DNA of 64,000 nucleotides, taken from positions 45,431,346 through 45,495,345 of the forward strand of contig NC_087064.1 of the NCBI RefSeq assembly GCF_963678635.1. Direction: 5' to 3'. This DNA is from Symsagittifera roscoffensis. Taxonomy: Eukaryota > Xenacoelomorpha > Acoela > Convolutidae. Position numbers and translations under genes: made by a program. The notes below the pieces were generated by a model. That model was not told the origin of the DNA. It made no database searches and saw only the letters and a program-made list of their open reading frames with translations. Every line of letters begins with the position of its first letter. The stretch's first letter is position 1. Of this stretch, positions 1-11,543 are shown in pieces.

Positions 1-1988
1 CTAGTGTGCCTCATGTTGATGAGCTTCTATAAATTGCATAATAAAGGAACAAATTTAAAAAAATTTGAGGAAAAGATTCAAAAAAACATCAATCATAATC
101 TATATAAGTTTCTGAACGCATTACTGTTTTAAATTCAAATAAAGCTTATGCACATTTTTTGTGCTTCTTCAGGTTTTAAAGTTCTTAATATTTATCGGTG
201 TTTGGACGAAATCAAATGGCAAATGGATGTGGTGGATGTTCTATGTTTCTATGCTAAACGTGGATGTCTTTTGATTGCGCATCAAAAGATGTTCTACGTC
301 TGCGCTTTTTTGTCCTTAACAATACTTACCCTAATTAACGAAAGATAAAGACTGAAACCCTCCCAATGACATTTATACCATCCTTGCGGAGAAAGCAGTT
401 CGTTTAAGTTAATGCAATTAGTTCAATTAATTGCCACTGCTTTTAAAAGCTATTATATATTCAACTTGAAATCGTGTTGATGAGGGATTTAAAAGAATGT
501 AGCTTTTTTTGGGATAAGATTAACTTCAATGAAAATCGTGGCGTCCCTTTCATACGTAATTGTCTGCGCACTTTTGTCTGTATAATTTCCAGTAGCATTC
601 CCAGATTCAAACTATCTAATGATCATGCACCCCAACCCCAATTTGCGTATAAAACGCTTTTTCAGCATCATCAACACTCTTATATGAACATCAAAACTAA
701 TTAAAATATTTTTGATTGCAACCTTATAGCGCCGTGCTAATAATCTCTATAACTTCAAGAATTTTTTCAATAAAATCAGTAACTGGACTTGTTTTTAGTG
801 AAACCGAAAAATTCGTATTTTATGATGTTTGGAAAAAGATGAAACAAAACATTTTGTTTTCCATGGGCTGCCAAATTTTTTTCCAAAAGATTTTTAGTTC
901 CTCTGAAGGGCAACATTTTCTTAAAACAATTTAGTGCCTCTTCAGTGCACTACACTAACCTTATGATTGAGGTATATATTTTTTTCTCCTATGTCTATCA
1001 CGTTAGCCTCTATAATTACTAAAAAAAAGTATTGTTATATTTTTTCTGATTTTCACAACAAGCACACGCTCATCTAGAAGGAAAATCCTTCTTTCAGTTG
1101 CCGTCTATACAAATCCGCGTCCATTGATAAATTTATATCCTGTCTCAAAATAGTTGAAAAACTACAAAAATTGAAAAAATGTCTTACATCAAAAGTGCAG
1201 AGGCAAGCCAAAAAACGTTCAGACCTGGAATCAATTTGGAAAACGATTGCTGAAAGTATCATTTTTTGATTTTTTTTTCGGAAACGTTGCTGATGGCTTA
1301 TGCGGGCAAAAATGGGTTCTTCATAGAGCAAAATTAGTCTTAATTAGATGTGACAGATCAGTCAAGGCCAGCTAGAGAACAAAAGGAGGCGGGGTCAGGC
1401 TTTTAGTGCCTGAAAACTTGACCAAAAACGACACCAAGACTTAAATGTTCTGCCCAAAACACATGACGGTGCAAGGATTGAATTCACAAAAGCATCAATA
1501 AGAATTAAAGAACCACGCCTCTCAGTATAATTTACCATTCAAGCTAAGAAATGAACTCACTGATAAAAATGCTCATTCGATTGACTAGGCAGAACCTTTT
1601 AACGATTATAACCCAAATTATCTTAATATCGACAACAAAGATCCAATGGATACAAATATAACAACAATTATTTTCGATGTTACTAAAAAAACAATTACTA
1701 CTCACTTGAAAGCACTAATAGATTACATAATCACGGACCTTAATTTAAAAGACTAAACAAACAAATCAGTTCTGTAAAAATGGATCACTTGGCAAATATT
1801 TTGATAATTGAGATTGAAGTAACTGCAAACAAAACTACTTTCAAGCCCAAAACGTAGGATAAAAAACACTCAGAAGAATTATTCAAATCAAATCTGTCAA
1901 AAAATTAGTGGTAAAGCTTCTATCGGCGAAAAAAAAAAACCAAAATCAATGTTCAAAATTTTCAGTCGAAATATAGTTGAAAAATTTA
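1..1988. other. A+T-rich stretch without a recognisable gene
   Basis: I see only short open frames broken by many stops in all six frames, with no recognisable motif. Poly(A) and poly(T) runs are common. It may be decayed transposon sequence continuous with the Polinton-like remnants downstream, but nothing here shows it directly. Confidence 0.5.
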
Positions 1989-2990
1989 TAATTTTTGCTC
2001 CACAAAAGACAATTTTTATACCTATTGATGGAAAAGAAAATTTGAAAGAAATTTTTTTTACACAGTTATTCATTTTACAAGAAACCGAATTAGAAAAAAG
2101 GAAAACAAAAAAGCGACACGATAAGCTCTTTTGAAGAAATCATAACGAATAGTTTCAAAAGATCAAACCTCCTTAATTATAAGCTTCCACTTCTAAGTTG
2201 TTTGTGTGAAAAAAGCACCATCAGATATCCTAATGTAGAACCACTTTTACTCAAAATGTAATAGCAAAACTCTTATCTCATTCAGATTTATAACTAAAAA
2301 AGTAAATTGGGTTTCTCAAACTTAGTTCATGAAAACTGAATTACTTATTGATGAAAAAGGAAATTTAGAAGATATTTTTTCTTATCCCAGTTTTTCATTT
2401 TACAGGAAACCGAATGAAAAAAAAGGAAAACAAAATGCGACACGATAAACTCCTTTGAAGAAATCATAACGAATAGTTTCAAAATTGCAAACCTCCTTAA
2501 TAATAAACTTCCACTTCTAAGTTGTTTGTGTGAAAAAGACACCATCAGATATCCTAATGTAGAACCACTTTTACTCAAAATGTAATAGCAAAACTCTTAT
2601 CTCATTCAGATTTATAACTAAAAAAGTAAATTGGGTTTCTCAAACTTAGTTATTAAAAATTGAATTACTTATTGATGAAAAAGGAAATTTAGAAGATATT
2701 TTTTCTTGTCCCAGTTTTTCATTTTACAGGAAACCGAATGGGAAAAAAGGAAAACAAAAAGCGACACGATAAATTCCTTTGAAGAAATCATAACGAATAG
2801 TTTCATAATTGCAAACCTCCCTAATTATAAACTTCCACTTCTAAGTTGTTTGTGTGAAAAAGACACCATCAGATGTCCTAATGTAGAACCACTTTAACTC
2901 AAAATCTAATAGCAAAATTCTAATCTCATTCAGATTTATGACTAAAAACGTAAAATTGAGTTTCTCAAACTTAATTCATGAAAAGTGCAG
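1989..2990 (+). repeat. Triplicated ~323-bp direct repeat
   Basis: Three consecutive copies start at about 2024, 2347 and 2671, marked by 'attgatg(g/a)aaaa', so the period is 323-324 bp. Copies two and three are nearly identical; the first is more diverged. Each contains a short plus-strand coding-like stretch (for example 2706-2897, 63 codons, which includes the residues FEEIITNSF) followed by stops. The repeated protein-like text suggests a duplicated piece of a dead gene rather than a simple satellite. I do not recognise the protein. Confidence 0.75.
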
Positions 2991-3239
2991 GAACCATCTG
3001 ACATTCATTCACGAACTCTCTCAAACGCATCTACAAGCATCTTACTTTTTTATCAATGAATAACTGAAAAACAAGTCTTTTCATTAGCAGCTTAAAAAAT
3101 CTACTGTCACGCCAACATACAAAAATCATGATGCTGAAACCCTGAAAAGTACAAGCATATCTAAATTCGAAAGTCTTTGACATTTTTTATACAAACAAAA
3201 ACAAGAGAATATTTTTTGTCTCAAAAGCTTCAAGGCAAA

Positions 3240-3725
3240 AAACAAAATTCATATCCTGTCTCAAAACTTAATTGTCAAATAATAGAAATTTTTTTTTAAA
3301 AAGCAGTAGGAATCCGTGGAACAGGTTACGTGATGAGAAGAACAATTTCAAAACTGTCCCTTCATAGAGAAAAGCAAGGAAAAGCAAAAGCAAATTTGAA
3401 AAAATCCTTATTTTTATTTAAAGAAGATCCAATTGTTGCAATCTATGGAAAAATCGTCTCAAGAATTTTTGACTCTCTTCAAAAAAATGTCCTGAAGATT
3501 GCGATATTATAAAAGACATATTTCAGCTTTTTGATCAAGAAGAGATGTCAAAAAAACTGATTATCTCTCAGTTCTATTTCGGCAGTATCTACTAAGAAAA
3601 TTCCTGCATACATCATTAAAGATCTCGACCAAGAAAATGTTATTTGGAAAACTTTTAGAAAAAGAGCTGAGAAAATGATCAAGTTTAAGTTAAATCGTTT
3701 TTTAAATAAATTTTCTCTCAATCAG
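3240..3725 (+). pseudogene. Degenerate coding-like stretch, unassigned
   Basis: Several plus-strand frames read as protein-like segments that hand over to each other with frame changes. The longest is 3330-3512 (60 codons, basic, rich in Lys/Arg/Ser). The stretch lies immediately upstream of the structural-gene remnant at 3728-4560 and in the same orientation, so it may be another gene of the same Polinton-like element. No domain is recognised. Coding origin is an inference from continuity of residue composition across frames. Confidence 0.25.
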
Positions 3726-3727
3726 TA

Positions 3728-4560
3728 AACATGAATTCTTTTAATTTTGAGCTAGTTTTTACTGCTCCTCTTAATTGTTACCCGAATAATGGTGATAGTT
3801 ATTTCACAAGTTTTCTGCTTGAACAAATACTACTGAAAAAAGAGGGTTGCTATTTCAGAAGTTTCATACCCTTCTTTGCAGTAATTTATTACTGAGGGAA
3901 AATCTACAATCATAGATGGGAGAGAAAGTTCCGAGGAGAAAAAAAAATTGAACCAATGCATATTAAACCAAGATTGTATCCAAGTATTGTCGATATAATT
4001 GTGGCTAAAAACAGCAAAAATCAAGAGCGTCAAGGTGCCCAAGTTTTTGAATATCATGGAATATATGTATCACTAGTCAAAAATACACAAAAGATAGCCG
4101 TTCATTTACCTGAGAATCAATCAGTGTTTAGTATTCAAAGTTCTGATTTGAGTTATTTTTTGGTTGCAAATCAAACAAAATTAAAGGAGGTTTAATTGAG
4201 TGGAGAACAACCACGTTATTATCAGTATTCTTACGACATTATAAAAATAGATTTCCTGATGTTGTATAGTGATGTTGTAGAAAAAAACTTAGTCAGCGAT
4301 ACTAAAACTCTATATTGCGTTGTATTTTATTTATATTCAAAATAAAAGTTGAGATATAATATCTAAAGGACAGTACATAAATTATCAATCCAATACAAGT
4401 TTACAGTTTAAAAAAGTGTTTAAAGCCCTTTCTATAATATCAAGTAAGAACTAACAGATGGTACAAGCAAAAAAATTCATTTGCCGGAATTACACGAGTT
4501 GTTCTCTTGTTCCTCAAGATTTCCAATAATTGTTTTTGATTAATATTTTGTACGAAAAAG
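3728..4560 (+). pseudogene. Remnant of a Polinton-associated structural-type protein
   Basis: The clearest piece is 3956-4195 (79 codons), beginning with Met-His-Ile-Lys-Pro-Arg-Leu-Tyr-Pro and ending at a TAA. Further coding-like text continues to about 4560 in shifting frames ('YSYDII', 'LMLYSDVVE'). From memory of the family, this pattern belongs to repeat-family proteins carried by animal Polinton/Maverick elements, of the kind annotated in Caenorhabditis as transposon-derived F54H12 proteins. It is broken by several stops and frameshifts and cannot make the protein. Its position upstream of the capsid-like and protease remnants fits a Polinton structural block. The family assignment is recall, not a search result. 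Confidence 0.4.
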
Positions 4561-4589
4561 TTCTTCAAAAATCAGCTGATTTTACCATT

Positions 4590-7500
4590 TTTTGAGGACA
4601 TGTTAGACAACGTGGAAGATGTTTGGGTGCTCTTGCGCAAACTCTCGGGATAACTGCAGTCCCCTTCATTAAATAATATATAGTCGATATATATCAAAAT
4701 GAAGCAGATTTGTTTGTAATCGCCGCTCCACAGATTAGTTGGGGAAATTTTTTGCGGTGCAAAACACTCAAAGCATTTGCGAAAGATTCGGGAGGAAAAA
4801 CAGTTCAGAAACAATTGGGAGGTGAAAAAGAAATCCAAGAATAAAACTAGTAAAAGCAGACCCGTTTCTCAAAAAGTTGGGTCTAAATAGGTCAAAAAAC
4901 GAGTTCACATCAAAGTTACCATTTTCGGTAAGGGGCTTTACAAATTTTCTTTGGAGATTTTCGATAAAGCCCCAAACTTGGAAACATTTATCTCATCTTA
5001 CCTTCAAAAAATGATTCCCAGGTTTTTCTCTAGATGTAAGCAGTGTTGAGTTTGAATTTGAAACGGATCGTAATCTCTCTAGATATGCGTGATACCCATA
5101 TTACTTTGAAGCTTCATTTACTCAAGGAAAGGTTGTTCGATGGGTTCAAAAAAGAAAAGTCAGAATGTTAGGCAAAATCAGAGGATGATTTAGGTGAGAA
5201 ACCAGAAGCTTTTTAACATATGTAAAAAATTTCCTACATTCTCTGTTCTCCAATTGTGAAGTTTATTTAGTAATACAATGGTTCACAACGCCAATGTATT
5301 GCTCCTCATAAAGAACAAATATCGAACGAAATCAACTTGTCAGCAGTGAGTAAAAAAGGAACATTTGCTTGTCATTGATACAGTTTTGAAGAATCGCCTG
5401 ATGTTTTTGATATGCATCCTATCACTGTTAAAGCAAACTCCCTAGGAACAAAGATACACTTTTCACTCTATGGGAGGCTCGCGATTGATTTGCTTATTTA
5501 CAAAAAATTGTTACTACCACACACGAAAGTTTGAATTGAACTTTTTTGAGCTAGACTTAATTTTTACCCGCTGTCTGATAATCTAAATGTTTGTCTGAAA
5601 TTTGCTGATTGTTCGCTGTTTACTAGAAAAGTTTTACAAGCTGAACCTTGGGAGAACTTCAGTCCACTTTATTAAACAATATATAGTCGACATATAACGA
5701 AATGAAGCAGATTTGTTTGTAATCGCCGCTCCAGAGATTGGTTGAGGAAATTGTTTGCGGTGCAAATACTCGAAACATTTGCGAAAGATTCGGGAAAAAA
5801 ACAGTTCAGAAACAATTGGGAGGTGAAAAAGAAATCCAAGAACAAAACTAGTAAAATCAGATCCGTTACTCAAAAAATTGGGTCAAAATAGGCAAGAAAA
5901 CGAGTTCACATCAAAGTTTCCATTTTCGGTACGGGGCTTTACAACTTTTTCTCTGGAGATTTTCGATAAAGCCCAAAACTTGGAAACATTTATCTCATCT
6001 TACGTTCAAAAAATGATTCCCAGGTTTTTCTCTAGATATAAGCAGTGTTGAGTTTGAATTTGAAACGGATCGTAATCTCTCTAGATATGCGTGATACCCA
6101 TAATACTTTGAAGCTTCATTTACTCAAGGAAAAGTTGTTCGATGGGTTCAAAAAAGAAAAGTCAGAATGTTAGGCAAAATCAGAGGATGATTTAGGTGAG
6201 AAACCAGAAGCTTTTTAACATATGTAAAAAATTTCTTACATTCTCTGTTCTCCAATTGTGAAGTTTATTTAGTAATACAATGGTTCACAACGCCAATGTA
6301 TTGCTCCTCATAAAGAACAAATATCGAACGAAATCAACTTGTCAGCAGTGAGTAAAAAAGTAACATTTGCTTGTCATTGATACAGTTTTGAAGAATCGCC
6401 TGATGTTTTTGATATGCATCCTATCACTGATAAAGCAAACTCCCTAGGAACAAAGATACACTTTTCACTCTATGGGAGGCTCGCGATTGATTTACTTATT
6501 TACAAAAAGTTGTTACTACCACACACGAAAGTTTGAATTGAACTTTTTTGAGCTAGACTTAATTTTTACCCGCTGTCTGATAATCTAAATGTTTGTCTGA
6601 AATTTGCTGATTGTTCGCTGTTTACTAGAAAAGTTTTACAAGCTGAACCTTGGGAGAACTTCAGTCCACTTTATTAAACAATATATAGTCGACATATAAA
6701 AAAATGAAGCAGATTTGTTTGTAATCGCCGCTCCAGAGATTGGTTGAGGAAATTGTTTGCGGTGCAAATACTCGAAACATTTGCAAAAGATTCGTGAAAA
6801 AAACAGTTCAGAAACAATTGGGAGGTGAAAAAGAAATCCAAGAACAAAACTAGTAAAATCAGATCCGTTACTCAAAAAATTGGGTCAAAATAGGCACGAA
6901 AACGAGTTCACATCAAAGTTTCCATTTTCGGTACGGGGCTTTACAACTTTTTCTCTGGAGATTTTCGATAAAACCCAAAACTTGGAAACATTTTATCTCA
7001 TCTTACACGCAAGAAATGATCCCCAGGTTTTTTTTCTAGATGAAAGCAGTGTTGAGTTTGAATTTGGAACGGATCGTAATCTCTCTAGATATGCGTGATA
7101 CCAATATTAGTTTGAAGCTTCATTTACTCAAGAAAAGGTTGTTCGATGGGTTCTAAAAAAAAAGTCAGAACATCAGGCAAAACCAGAGGATGATTTAGAT
7201 AAGAAACCAGAAACATAAGTATAAAATATAAAGTTTCTCCAATTGTGAAGTTTATTTAGTATTACAATGGTTCACAACGCCAATGCTTTGCTCCTCATAA
7301 AGAACAAATATCGAACGAAATCAACTTGTCAGCAGTGAGTAAAAAAGGAACATTTGCTTGCCATTGATACAGTTTTGAAGAATTGCCTGATGTATTTGAT
7401 ATGCATCCTATCACTGATAGAGCAAACTCCCTAGGAACAAAGATATATTTTTCACTCTATGGGAGGCTCGCCATTGAATTGTTTATTTACAAAAAGTTGT

Positions 7501-8028
7501 TGCTACCAAACACGAAAGTTTGAATTGAATTTTTTTGAGCTAGACTAGACTTAATTTTTACCCGCTGTCTGATAATCCAAATGTTTGTCTGAAAACTGCT
7601 GATTGTTTGCTGTTTACTAGAAAAGTTTTACAAGCTGAACCTAAACATCAGTACTTCCGATGAAATCTGGAAAAAATCTGCTCAATGGATTACGTGGAAA
7701 CTATAGCAAGAACATTTATCAGTCCATCTCGTCAAAAACAATTCACACAGGAAAACGTATTCATCAACCAAAAAAAGAATAGTTTTTCAGTTATCAACAT
7801 TTTCATTTGAGAAAGTTCAAAATTATCCGGGGTTGAAAAGCAATTTTTTCTTTAGTTACAACTTCTCCTTGTCGTCCCTATGTAACAACAATGAAAGCAA
7901 TGCGAGTTTAACGAAGTTTAACTAAAATTAAAGAAGTTTGGAGCCAGGAACGTAATTGATAGTCTTGGAATAAAGACTATAAAGATATCAACCTGACCAA
8001 ATCGGAACAGTCACTGAAAATGTTATTT
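4590..8028 (+). pseudogene. Degenerate capsid-like protein (F54H12.2-type), front part repeated
   Basis: Plus-strand coding-like segments recur in order: 'NEADLFVIA', then a 'KLVKSDPL' stretch, then 'FSLEIFDK', then 'FETDRNLSRYA', then a long C-terminal part to about 8028. They are split by stops and frameshifts throughout. I recognise the order as that of the Polinton-associated protein typified by C. elegans F54H12.2, likely a jelly-roll capsid protein; this rests on recall. The N-terminal to middle part occurs three times at about 1.0-kb spacing before the C-terminal part follows. Compared with the 3.34-kb units at 39-52 kb, about 150 bp are missing around 7930-7940. The protease remnant follows 230 bp downstream in the same direction. 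Confidence 0.45.
4643..7650 (+). repeat. Three ~1.0-kb tandem sub-repeats of the capsid-like gene
   Basis: Copies begin at about 4643 (diverged), 5646 and 6649, each at a '(c)ttgggagaactt/gcagtcc' motif. A second marker, 'gtcagaatgttaggc' or a variant, lies at about 5160, 6162 and 7165. Periods are 1002-1003 bp. Copies two and three differ by few bases; the first is older. Unequal crossing-over or template switching within the dead gene is the likely origin. Confidence 0.85.
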
Positions 8029-8261
8029 ATTTTTTAGGTTCCTATGAAAAAATCGTGTTTTTTTTAGTATTTTCATTATTTTTGTCTCAGTCTTATCTTT
8101 TTTAATTTTCTACAGACCTAATTTTTGAGAAAAAAAAAGACAATTGATGCTGTTTATTTGAAAATTTTCGAGTTTCTACAACATGGATTTTAAACAATGT
8201 GCAATAATTTTTGTCCAGTACATAGGACTTCTGTATGGGAATTCGTTGATTCAGTAACTAA

Positions 8262-8700
8262 ATGCCTGTAAATCATCAATCTTACTTTTATATCCTAAAT
8301 TGCACGATCGAGTTTTTCGTTGATAATGTAAATCAGCTAACAATTGCAAAGTTGGATAAGTTTTCATCTCTGCAATTTTTCGAAAGAGTTCCTGAGCTTA
8401 GATTCAAGTATCTGGGGTCTTATCTTGGCAATAAATTTCCTCAACTAACAATACACTCTTTTGCAATTATTAACTTAGCCCAAGCAATGATAGAGGATCA
8501 TGATTGCTCGAATGGAAAAAACCTACTTTTTTGCTGATTCGTTAGTAAGAAAGAGATCAACTTACCTCTTTTTAACAAAAAAATCGATGATTGCTTTCAC
8601 AGCTTTTATTCTACATTTTTTCTTTTTAAGTCTATCGAGAAGAATTTAATTAATATTCATGGTGAGCATAATTTGAATTTTATAAGTTTGTAATTCGTAA
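8262..8700 (+). pseudogene. Broken adenovirus-type cysteine protease (Polinton PRO-like)
   Basis: An open frame of 91 codons runs 8262-8537 and contains 'FKYLGSYLG', 'PQLTIHSFAIINLA' and downstream acidic residues. The match to the family then jumps frame: about 8480-8560 in another frame reads 'EKTYFFADSL', the Asp-containing strand of this fold, and a third frame at 8580-8690 carries the C-terminal part. The His after 'PQLTI' and the Asp of 'FADSL' suit a His-Asp/Glu-Cys protease, while the Cys-containing helix is eroded. The family processes capsid precursors in adenoviruses and Polintons. Frameshifts and stops mean it is dead. The assignment rests on motif order and on the capsid-like neighbour. 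Confidence 0.55.
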
Positions 8701-9340
8701 TTTTTTGCAGTAAATTTACTACACGATGCAGTAAACTGTTTATTTGTTTCTGTAAGTTTACTTTTTTTGGTGAAATACACAGAGAATGATGATGGAATAT
8801 GGTTGATGTAGTCCCCCAATTGGAAGAGTTAACGATAGAATAGATAAAATTAAGAAAACTGTAACCAACTTCTAGTAAATTGTTTCATTTACTGAAAAGT
8901 GTACATTGTTTCATCTTCTTAAAAGTTTCCTCAGAGATTTTATGAATTATATTTAAAAAAACTTCAGACACAAAAAGATTTGAAATACTGAGTTTTTCTC
9001 AATGTAAATTTTTACGAGGTCAAAAGAAATGACAAATTTGGAGGTTATGTTTTTGGAAAGTTCAATAAATATCAAGAATTTTTGAAAAAACAAGTTAAAG
9101 TGACAAAAGAGAATTGTTAAAGGAGAAAGTTAATAGTAGCAAGGAATTTGACAGAACAATCAATCTATTTGGGGTGAAAATGAGTTCGTGATAAGAATGT
9201 CTGATTGGTTGAATTTTTATATTTTGTGTGAAGTATTAGTCATACATTAACCTTGTGAGGAACGGCTAATATGCATCTGTCAAATAATCGTATGCATCTG
9301 TCAAATAAAATTATTCTAAAATATATTAGTTTAATTTCGC
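8701..9340. other. Non-coding tail of the 3.34-kb repeat unit
   Basis: This stretch is nearly the same as 38600-39225 and the matching parts of the 39-52 kb units, ending at 'aataaaattattcta'. I see no open frame or motif in it. It holds the duplicated 'gcatctgtcaaataa' near 9272 and 9294. Confidence 0.7.
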
Positions 9341-9473
9341 ATACTTTAAAACGAAACTTAGTTTTTTCTCATACTTTACCATCTGAAACTTGGTATGATC
9401 TACCGTAATACCTTTTGAAACATAATACACATCCTAATAGATTGGTAAACCTATCTTAAAACAATTAATTTCT

Positions 9474-9545
9474 TTTACTGATCCTAATCTGGTCCTAATC
9501 CTAATGGTCCTAATCTGGTCCTAATCCTAATCTGGATCCTAACTG
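9474..9545 (-). repeat. TTAGG-containing short repeats at the LINE 3' end
   Basis: On the minus strand this reads as blocks of TTAGGATTAGGACCAGA, with TTAGG occurring seven or so times in under 80 bp. The same blocks occur at 52745-52815 in the second locus. They sit where the 3' tail of the minus-strand LINE should be, so they are probably its terminal repeats. A derivation from telomere-like repeat is possible but not shown. Confidence 0.6.
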
Positions 9546-10709
9546 AATTCGAGGAGAGGTCTGCCGTGAACTCTGTTGTGAGCGGTTCTGGCGGTTTCGT
9601 TACGTTCGGCGTCGGTATGCAAGATTTTCTGTGTGTCTTTGAAATGTTCTTTCAGGTTCCTTTCTACAGTTTCTTCGACGCTGGCCTGGAGCGTCTGCTT
9701 CATCTGTCTGTCGCTCTCCCTCGGTCGTTGTTGCCAGATCCGGTGACACGGATGTGAAGGGTCGTAGCAGAGAGCATTGTTCTGACTGTTTAGCAGATGA
9801 TGGTGGTTGTTGATTGTGAGGAGCCTGCATACGTTGTGCAGATGTGCGACACTGGAAAAAACGAGGGAGCCTGTAGGACCGGCCTACTGCTCCATACGTG
9901 AGAAGAAACGTTTCCATGTCCTGCCCCAGTCTGAGCCGGAGAGGGCGTTGTTTCTCTTACTCACTTTCTTCTGTACGTCATTGACATGCTCACCGAACGA
10001 AAACATGGTGTCGTACCTCGAGCCAAAGATTTTTGGGTTGCGCTCTAGGCGGAGAGGTGTGTTGTAGAGAAGGACATGCGGGGCAGTCTTCGCTTGCCGA
10101 GGATCTGTGGTGAACAAGGTAACTGTCGATTTCTCAACTGAAACAATGAGGTCGTGCTCGTCGAGAAAGTCATGGAGCGTTTTCAGTTTTGAACTGATCT
10201 TCTCACTGGCTTCAGTAATATCAATACTGCCTCAGTATACTGCCGTGTCATCAGCGTAGCTGATGAGAGTGATGGAACTCGGTGGAGCACTGGCGAGATG
10301 CATGAGCCTTGTGGGACTCCTGTGTGCACGATCTTCGAGTTCGACAGAACATTTGTGAAGTTGGTCTTGGCAGTGCGGCCTCTCATATATCCGGCCTGCC
10401 AGTGGATAGCGCAGTTGTTAATATTGGTATGTAGGAGGCAGCTGACAAGTTTACCAATATTCACTCTGTCGAAAGCTTGGCTGAGATCAATGGCTGCCAA
10501 CACGGTGCGGTCAAGAGGTCTTCTCTTGTCCATGCCTTTCGGGACGTCATGGGTGATCAGACTGAGAGCTGAGGTGGTGAAATGTCTGAGCGAAACCCGC
10601 GTTGGTGAACCAGGTGGAGGTGTTTCAGTAACAGCTTCTCGATTACTTTAGCGGCAGGAGAGATGAGTGACACGTGACGGTAGCTCTTGCTTTCACCTGG
10701 TTTTTTTTC
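9546..10709 (-). pseudogene. LINE (Jockey/CR1-like) reverse transcriptase, 3' part, broken
   Basis: Minus-strand frames give, in order: 'KPGKKPGESKSYR' at the right edge, motif A 'AIDLSQAFDRVN' and motif B 'GVPQGSCISPVL' (frame 10183-10533), motif C 'SYADDTA' near 10255 in another frame, then 'NPKIFGSRYDTMFSF' (9884-10117) and a C-terminal part to about 9546. Several frameshifts separate these. Base composition is much richer in G+C than the flanks. Relative to the second locus, about 97 bp of coding sequence are missing near 9876. The giant LTR element at 10714 interrupts this LINE. It supplied target-primed retrotransposition once, but is now dead. Confidence 0.8.
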
Positions 10710-10713
10710 CTGG
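10710..10713. repeat. Target-site duplication ctgg, left copy
   Basis: The four bases ctgg abut the TG...CA element here and again at 32319-32322. The unoccupied site near 54070 reads cctggcttcat, with a single ctgg, which confirms the duplication. Confidence 0.9.
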
Positions 10714-10913
10714 TGAGTTAGGACCGAGTTGGTTAACTCATAGAGTAATTTCGGATAGGGTACACCGTCTGCTCGTCACGCTATCTTATTTTCGGCCGGA
10801 TAGATTCGTGCAACTTCTTAGTCTAATACCGATCCTAATCTTACTCTTATACTATCTAGTCTCAGGTTGTTTAACTAGTCTCTGCTAGGCTCAATAGATC
10901 TAGGGTATACTGG

Positions 10914-10919
10914 TTTATT
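10914..10919 (-). terminator. Polyadenylation signal AATAAA in the 3' LTR
   Basis: The minus strand reads GCAATAAACC. In the 3' LTR it is the natural candidate for ending the element's transcript; the same hexamer occurs in the 5' LTR at 32109-32114. No cleavage site can be fixed from sequence. Confidence 0.5.
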
Positions 10920-10980
10920 GCGGTTGCTGAAGTGCTCGGGAGAGTCCAACTAATTTCTAAGTTAAATTCAAATCTCTCTG

Positions 10981-11008
10981 GTGCTGAAATTACAAGTAAC
11001 TTCAGCAC
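10981..11008 (-). promoter_or_regulatory. 13-bp-stem inverted repeat inside the LTR
   Basis: The 28 bases form GTGCTGAA-G-TTAC / TT / GTAA-T-TTCAGCAC on the minus strand: a 13-bp stem with one G-T pair and a two-base loop. Repeated at 32176-32203 in the 5' LTR. It could be an RNA hairpin in the R or U5 region or a protein-binding dyad. Confidence 0.45.
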
Positions 11009-11123
11009 TTACAAATAAGTGGGTTGTTAGTTAGATGGATCATGATTGGTTAATATTAAATACTTTACATTGGTAAAATATCTAAATTATCCAATCATAA
11101 AATGTAGTTTAGATCAGGTTCCA

Positions 11124-11543
11124 CCCATCCGGGTTTTACAGAGTTTTTTAGAATAGTTCTTCTGCAATTCGAAGGATGGATGATGGACGTTGGTGTTTGG
11201 CGAACATCTTATTTCTTCTGTTTCCTTTTTGTTAAAGAAGTTCCAGGAAGCTGGAGTTAGAGACATAAGACGTTGTGTCTTCTAGTGACAACGACTAAGT
11301 CTTCGCAACAAACTCAAATCTGATTTCAGAATGGTTGGCTATGTCAGGTTTTTCTGTTCTGCGTGGAGAACTTCTTTTGTGTCTGATCTAGTTTGGGAAT
11401 GGCGTGGAGATTGTGCGTGGAGGGGATGCCTGGTTACTCGGATCTGTACGTATACTTGAACATCGAGGTGGTCATTGGTCTAGTTCAATGAAGTCCTTTT
11501 CTGCGAAGTCAAGTCGTACTCTAAATCCTTTGAGTTGTGATTG
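11124..11543. other. Unique 3' untranslated part of the giant element
   Basis: Between the 3' LTR and the duplicated block, all three minus-strand frames contain frequent stops. No ORF or clear motif is seen beyond the weak purine tract next to the LTR. Confidence 0.6.

Larger units (their letters stand above)
10714..11123 (-). repeat. 3' LTR of the giant element
   Basis: Copy of 31909-32318 at an exact offset of 21,195 bp, with no difference found by eye. In the element's orientation it starts TGGAACCTGATC and ends CCTAACTCA. A polyadenylation hexamer AATAAA lies at 10914-10919 and an inverted repeat at 10981-11008. The purine tract expected upstream is weak (GGATGGG at 11124-11130, minus strand). 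Confidence 0.93.

Noticed and set aside
5634-6875. Repeated minus-strand ORFs starting MSNGSDFTSF in both Polinton-derived regions
   Set aside because: They are antisense to the capsid-like relic and recur only because the unit is repeated.
10298-10651. 117-codon plus-strand frame opposite the LINE
   Set aside because: Antisense shadow of the RT; also present at 53661-54014 because the LINE is duplicated.
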